From: Kribbella amoyensis
GTDB taxonomy: Bacteria > Actinomycetota > Actinomycetes > Propionibacteriales > Kribbellaceae
Direction: 5' to 3'
DNA length: 64,000 bases
NCBI RefSeq assembly: GCF_007828865.1
Contig: NZ_VIVK01000001.1
Coordinates: 2,666,001 to 2,730,000, forward strand
Below are positions 61,665 through 64,000 of the stretch, piece by piece. Position 1 is the first letter of the stretch. The number at the start of each line of letters is the position of its first letter. The notes under the pieces are model-generated. The model searched no databases. It worked only from the letters and a program-made list of their open reading frames with translations, and was not told the origin of the DNA. A program made the translations under genes and the position numbers.

Positions 61665-61679
61665 TTCACGCTACGTGAA
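61665..61679. promoter_or_regulatory. Palindromic operator in the SatD operon promoter
   Basis: TTCACG-CTA-CGTGAA, a perfect 6-bp inverted repeat, directly after a run of six T. It is followed by a second dyad, TAAG-N8-CTTA (61680-61695). The AT-rich block is exceptional here and lies 46 bp before the operon start. The first gene encodes its own HTH, so autoregulation is plausible. Confidence 0.5.
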
Positions 61680-61724
61680 TAAGACTGTAGCCTTAATCAT
61701 GCGTTGGGAAGGGAGGTGCGGCCG

Positions 61725-62324
61725 GTGGTCTACGTGCTCACGGTGGACCAGCGGGCCAGCCGGAGTACGAGTGATCTCGTGCCCGAGCTGTTGACCACGC
61801 TGAACCGGCGGCCCCGCCGGAACGGACTGCTGCGGAAGTTCGAGCGGACCGCGGGCGACGAGGTGCAGGGCGTCTTCTCCGAGTCCCGGGCCGCGATCGA
61901 CGTCGTGGTCGAGCTGCTCCGCTCGGACCAGTGGAGCGTCGGCCTCGGGTTCGGCGAGGTCGTCTGGCCGCTTCCCCGCAGTACCAGGGCCGGCAGCGGA
62001 CCGGCGTTCGTCAACGCCCGCGAGGCGGTGACCAGGGCCAAGTCGAGTCCGCACCACGTGAACGTCGTCGGCGAGAACGCGCGCGCCGCCGAGCAGGCCG
62101 AGACGGTGCTGTGGCTGATGGCCTTCGTCCTGCGCCGACGCAGTGAGCGCGGCTGGGCGGTCGCCGACCTGCTCGCCGAGGGGCTCACCCGGCGCGAGAT
62201 CGGCGTGAAGCTGGGGATCAGCCAGTCCGCGGTCACCCAGCGGGCACAGGCGGCCGGGTTCGCCGAGGAGCAACGCGGCCGGGTCCTCGCGGCCGAACTG
62301 CTCGACGCCGGTGCGGCTGCATGA
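61725..62324 (+). CDS. SatD-like protein with C-terminal HTH
   Basis: 199 residues from GTG 61725 (VVYVLTVDQRAS), which has GGGAGG 8 bp upstream; nearer GTG and TTG codons are worse. Residues 1-120 match the SatD domain (FERTAGDEVQGVFSESRAAIDVVVELLRSDQWSVGLGFGEVVWPLP). The C-terminus has a sigma-region-4-like HTH, GLTRREIGVKLGISQSAVTQRAQAAGF. The next gene, a membrane protein, overlaps its stop. SatD-type proteins are poorly characterised; one was linked to acid response. Confidence 0.82.
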   Translation: MVYVLTVDQRASRSTSDLVPELLTTLNRRPRRNGLLRKFERTAGDEVQGVFSESRAAIDVVVELLRSDQWSVGLGFGEVVWPLPRSTRAGSGPAFVNAREAVTRAKSSPHHVNVVGENARAAEQAETVLWLMAFVLRRRSERGWAVADLLAEGLTRREIGVKLGISQSAVTQRAQAAGFAEEQRGRVLAAELLDAGAAA

Positions 62325-62875
62325 CGGCGCTCGTCCTGTCACTGGCCGCGGTCGGCGTGATCCTGGCGTTCCTCGGCTGGATCTTCCCGGCCGGCTCTGT
62401 CCGCGAGATCGTCGTGGGCTCGGTGATGGTGGCCTGCCTGTTCGCCAACGCGATCCTGCTGCTGGCGGGCGACGGTGTGGTCGGCTGGCGCGAGGCCTGG
62501 TGGAACGTACTGCTCCTGGTCAGCGCTGTCCTCGCGGTGGCCGGTGGTGGCCCGCTGACGACGTCCGTACTGGCCCTGGTCGACCGCGGCAACACGCGAG
62601 CCCAGTCCACTCAGAAGGCCGGTGAGGTACTCCGTGGCGGCGCGCTGATCGGCTGCCTCGAGCGGGCCGCGATCTTCGCGTCGGTGGTGGCCGGCTGGCC
62701 AGAGGGGCTCGCTATCGTGCTGGCGATCAAGGGCCTGGCCCGGTACCCGGAGCTGCGGAGCCCGGACCAGCCCGCGTCGGTCACCCCGCAGGCGGTCGCC
62801 GAACGGTTCATCATCGGGACCTTCACCAGCGTGCTGTGGTCCGTCGCGTGTGCGGGGCTGTTGCTGTCGCGCTGA
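62321..62875 (+). CDS. Membrane protein coupled to the SatD-like regulator
   Basis: 184 residues with about four hydrophobic segments (ALVLSLAAVGVILAFLGWIF; IVVGSVMVACLFANAILLLAG; WWNVLLLVSAVLAVAGG; SVLWSVACAGLLLS) and a cytosolic loop with GEVLRGGALIGCLERAAIFASVVAGWPEGLAIVLAIKGLARYPEL. That loop is conserved in proteins that partner SatD. The start overlaps the satD-like stop (ATGA). Confidence 0.8.
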   Translation: MTALVLSLAAVGVILAFLGWIFPAGSVREIVVGSVMVACLFANAILLLAGDGVVGWREAWWNVLLLVSAVLAVAGGGPLTTSVLALVDRGNTRAQSTQKAGEVLRGGALIGCLERAAIFASVVAGWPEGLAIVLAIKGLARYPELRSPDQPASVTPQAVAERFIIGTFTSVLWSVACAGLLLSR

Positions 62876-62895
62876 GCCGGCGTTGCTGAGGTGGG

Positions 62896-63723
62896 TCAGG
62901 CGCGGACGACGTAGGTGTTCATCACCTTGTCGTGCCAGGTCTGCCGCCGGTCGTCCCACAACGGCCAGAGCGAGTTGAGCAGACAGGCCTGGTCGAAGAT
63001 CGAGCGCAGGATGTCGCGCAGCAACGCCTTGCCCGGGCCCACCGGCTGGTACGTGTCGGCGCCGACCAGCTTGATGTTCAGCGCGGACTTGCCGATGCTC
63101 TGGCCGGTCCTGCCCTGCCGGATCACCCGGTTCCACACCCACAGGCCGATGCTCGCGACGATGCCGAGCAGGAACACGAGCACCGCCCAGGCCTGCGGCT
63201 CGTCGTCGGGGTACGGGTTCTCGGAGCGGGAGAACACGTTCGTGATGAAGACCACGTAGGTGACCAGGCCGGGGACACCGATCACCAGGCTGTCGAGCAG
63301 GGACGCGCCGACCCGGGAACCCCACCCGGCCAGCTCGGCCTGCAGCGCGCCGTAGCCGTATCCGTCGCCGTACGGGTTCTGCACGCCGTACGCCTGCTGC
63401 CCGTAGCCCGGCTGCCCGTAGCCCGGCTGCCCATAGCCCTGCGGCCCGTACCCGGGCTGGCCGTAACCAGGCTGTTGCCCGTAGCTCTGCTGTCCGGGCA
63501 GCGGCGGCTGTCCGTACCCGTGCTGCCCGTACCCAGGCTGCCCGTACCCGGGCTGTTGCCCGTAGCCCGGTTGGCCGTACGACGGCGGTTGGCCGTACCC
63601 AGGCTGTTCCTCGGGCTGTCCGGCCTCCGGTCGGCCGGTGCCGGGCTCGTGCGGGAGGTCCTGCGGGCGGTCCTGGGGACGGTCCTGCGGGCGGTCGTCG
63701 TCCGGGGGTGTGGGTGTGCTCAT
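62896..63723 (-). CDS. RDD family membrane protein with Tyr/Gly/Gln-rich N-terminal repeats
   Basis: 275 residues. Residues 1-125 are a disordered repeat region: RPQD repeats, then many [11 protein letters not shown] units. The RDD domain follows ([81 protein letters not shown]) with three membrane segments. Function of the family is unsettled, with some members acting as ion exchangers. A paralogue follows upstream in the same direction. Confidence 0.88.
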   Translation of the reverse strand: MSTPTPPDDDRPQDRPQDRPQDLPHEPGTGRPEAGQPEEQPGYGQPPSYGQPGYGQQPGYGQPGYGQHGYGQPPLPGQQSYGQQPGYGQPGYGPQGYGQPGYGQPGYGQQAYGVQNPYGDGYGYGALQAELAGWGSRVGASLLDSLVIGVPGLVTYVVFITNVFSRSENPYPDDEPQAWAVLVFLLGIVASIGLWVWNRVIRQGRTGQSIGKSALNIKLVGADTYQPVGPGKALLRDILRSIFDQACLLNSLWPLWDDRRQTWHDKVMNTYVVRA

Positions 63724-63760
63724 GCCGGGTCCGTTCCGGGTCGAGGGGGTGCGCCTGGGG

Positions 63761-64000
63761 TCAGAGCTTGATGACGAGGTCCGAGGCGACCTTGTCGTGC
63801 CAGGTCTGCTGCTGCTTGTCCCACAACGGCCAGAGCGAGTTGAGGAAGCAGAAGTAGTTGAAGAACCCGGCGCACAGCTCCCGGGCGATGGTGCGGCCGA
63901 TCCCGATCAGCTGGCCGCTATCCGCGCCGACGATCTTCAGGCCGACGATCTTCTTGCCGATCGACTGGCCGGTCTTGCCCTGCCGGATGATCCGGTTCCA
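63761..64000 (-). CDS. RDD family membrane protein (5' part outside the window)
   Basis: The C-terminal 79 residues are visible: [20 protein letters not shown]...[27 protein letters not shown]. Closely similar to the end of the 62896-63723 protein, so the two are tandem duplicates, with 37 bp between them. The N-terminus lies beyond the right edge. Confidence 0.88.
   Translation of the reverse strand, partial: WNRIIRQGKTGQSIGKKIVGLKIVGADSGQLIGIGRTIARELCAGFFNYFCFLNSLWPLWDKQQQTWHDKVASDLVIKL

Noticed and set aside
63390..63610. Repeated GCCCGTAGCCCGGCT units as a possible CRISPR or minisatellite
   Set aside because: In frame it encodes YGQPG repeats of the RDD protein, with no spacer structure.

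Overview
The window is about 70% GC. Its reading frames use G or C at nearly every third position, and it has many GTG/TTG starts and many start/stop overlaps of the ATGA/TGATG kind. That pattern, plus a Ku protein with a Lys/Ala tail, a SigB/F-type sigma factor, F420-type (LLM) oxidoreductase, UdgX, RIO-type kinase, GPGG-motif membrane protein and DUF5709/DUF202 genes, points to the chromosome of a soil actinomycete. Gene content and style resemble Nocardioidaceae/Kribbellaceae (a Kribbella-like organism); this assignment is inference. I saw no rRNA, tRNA or CRISPR array.

Layout. 1-4.6 kb: a MarR regulator (cut by the left edge) with a clear operator and a divergent MFS exporter, a GNAT enzyme, a membrane protein, and a divergent DJ-1/PfpI protein and LysR pair. 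4.6-17.3 kb: a stress and DNA-repair district: Ku, a coiled-coil protein, CsbD, topoisomerase IB, a flavodoxin-fold reductase, a small basic protein, a zinc alcohol dehydrogenase coupled to phosphoketolase, a SigB-type sigma factor, UdgX, an LLM oxidoreductase, a small GPGG membrane protein, a NIPSNAP protein and a RIO-like kinase. Two intergenic regions here carry SigB-like promoter matches. 17.3-29.3 kb: mostly single genes: a secreted esterase, a KstD-like flavoprotein, a DUF5107/TPR protein, a TetR next to a secreted PI-PLC-like protein, OsmC, FUSC, DUF5709 and a cytochrome P450.

29.3-39.8 kb: a GH38 alpha-mannosidase with a LacI-type operator, then a TAXI-TRAP transport district. That district holds an orphan Tat/lipoprotein TAXI binding protein, a GNAT enzyme, a two-component system, and a divergent TRAP fused permease coupled to a second TAXI binding protein. 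The transporter is followed by a striking array of four tandem hairpins whose stems covary while the loop stays constant. 39.8-50 kb: a helical protein, two flavin reductase-like proteins, an aldo/keto reductase, a phosphotransferase, DUF3253, a membrane-anchored sulfite-oxidase-type enzyme with a fasciclin lipoprotein, and a PLP decarboxylase.

50-58 kb: a two-gene unit of a 45-residue protein and an ion channel with an unusual filter, a TetR/EamA/MarR group, a GH3 lipoprotein coupled to two DUF202 proteins, a DUF47/Pit phosphate transport operon, a hypothetical protein and a PlsC acyltransferase. 58-64 kb: a complete-looking IS110-family element with a candidate bridge-RNA region, a TPP riboswitch with thiC, a SatD-type operon behind a palindromic promoter element, and two tandem RDD membrane proteins, the second cut by the right edge.

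Coordinates of starts were chosen from Shine-Dalgarno (SD) spacing and family N-termini; functions rest on motifs and family memory, not on searches.
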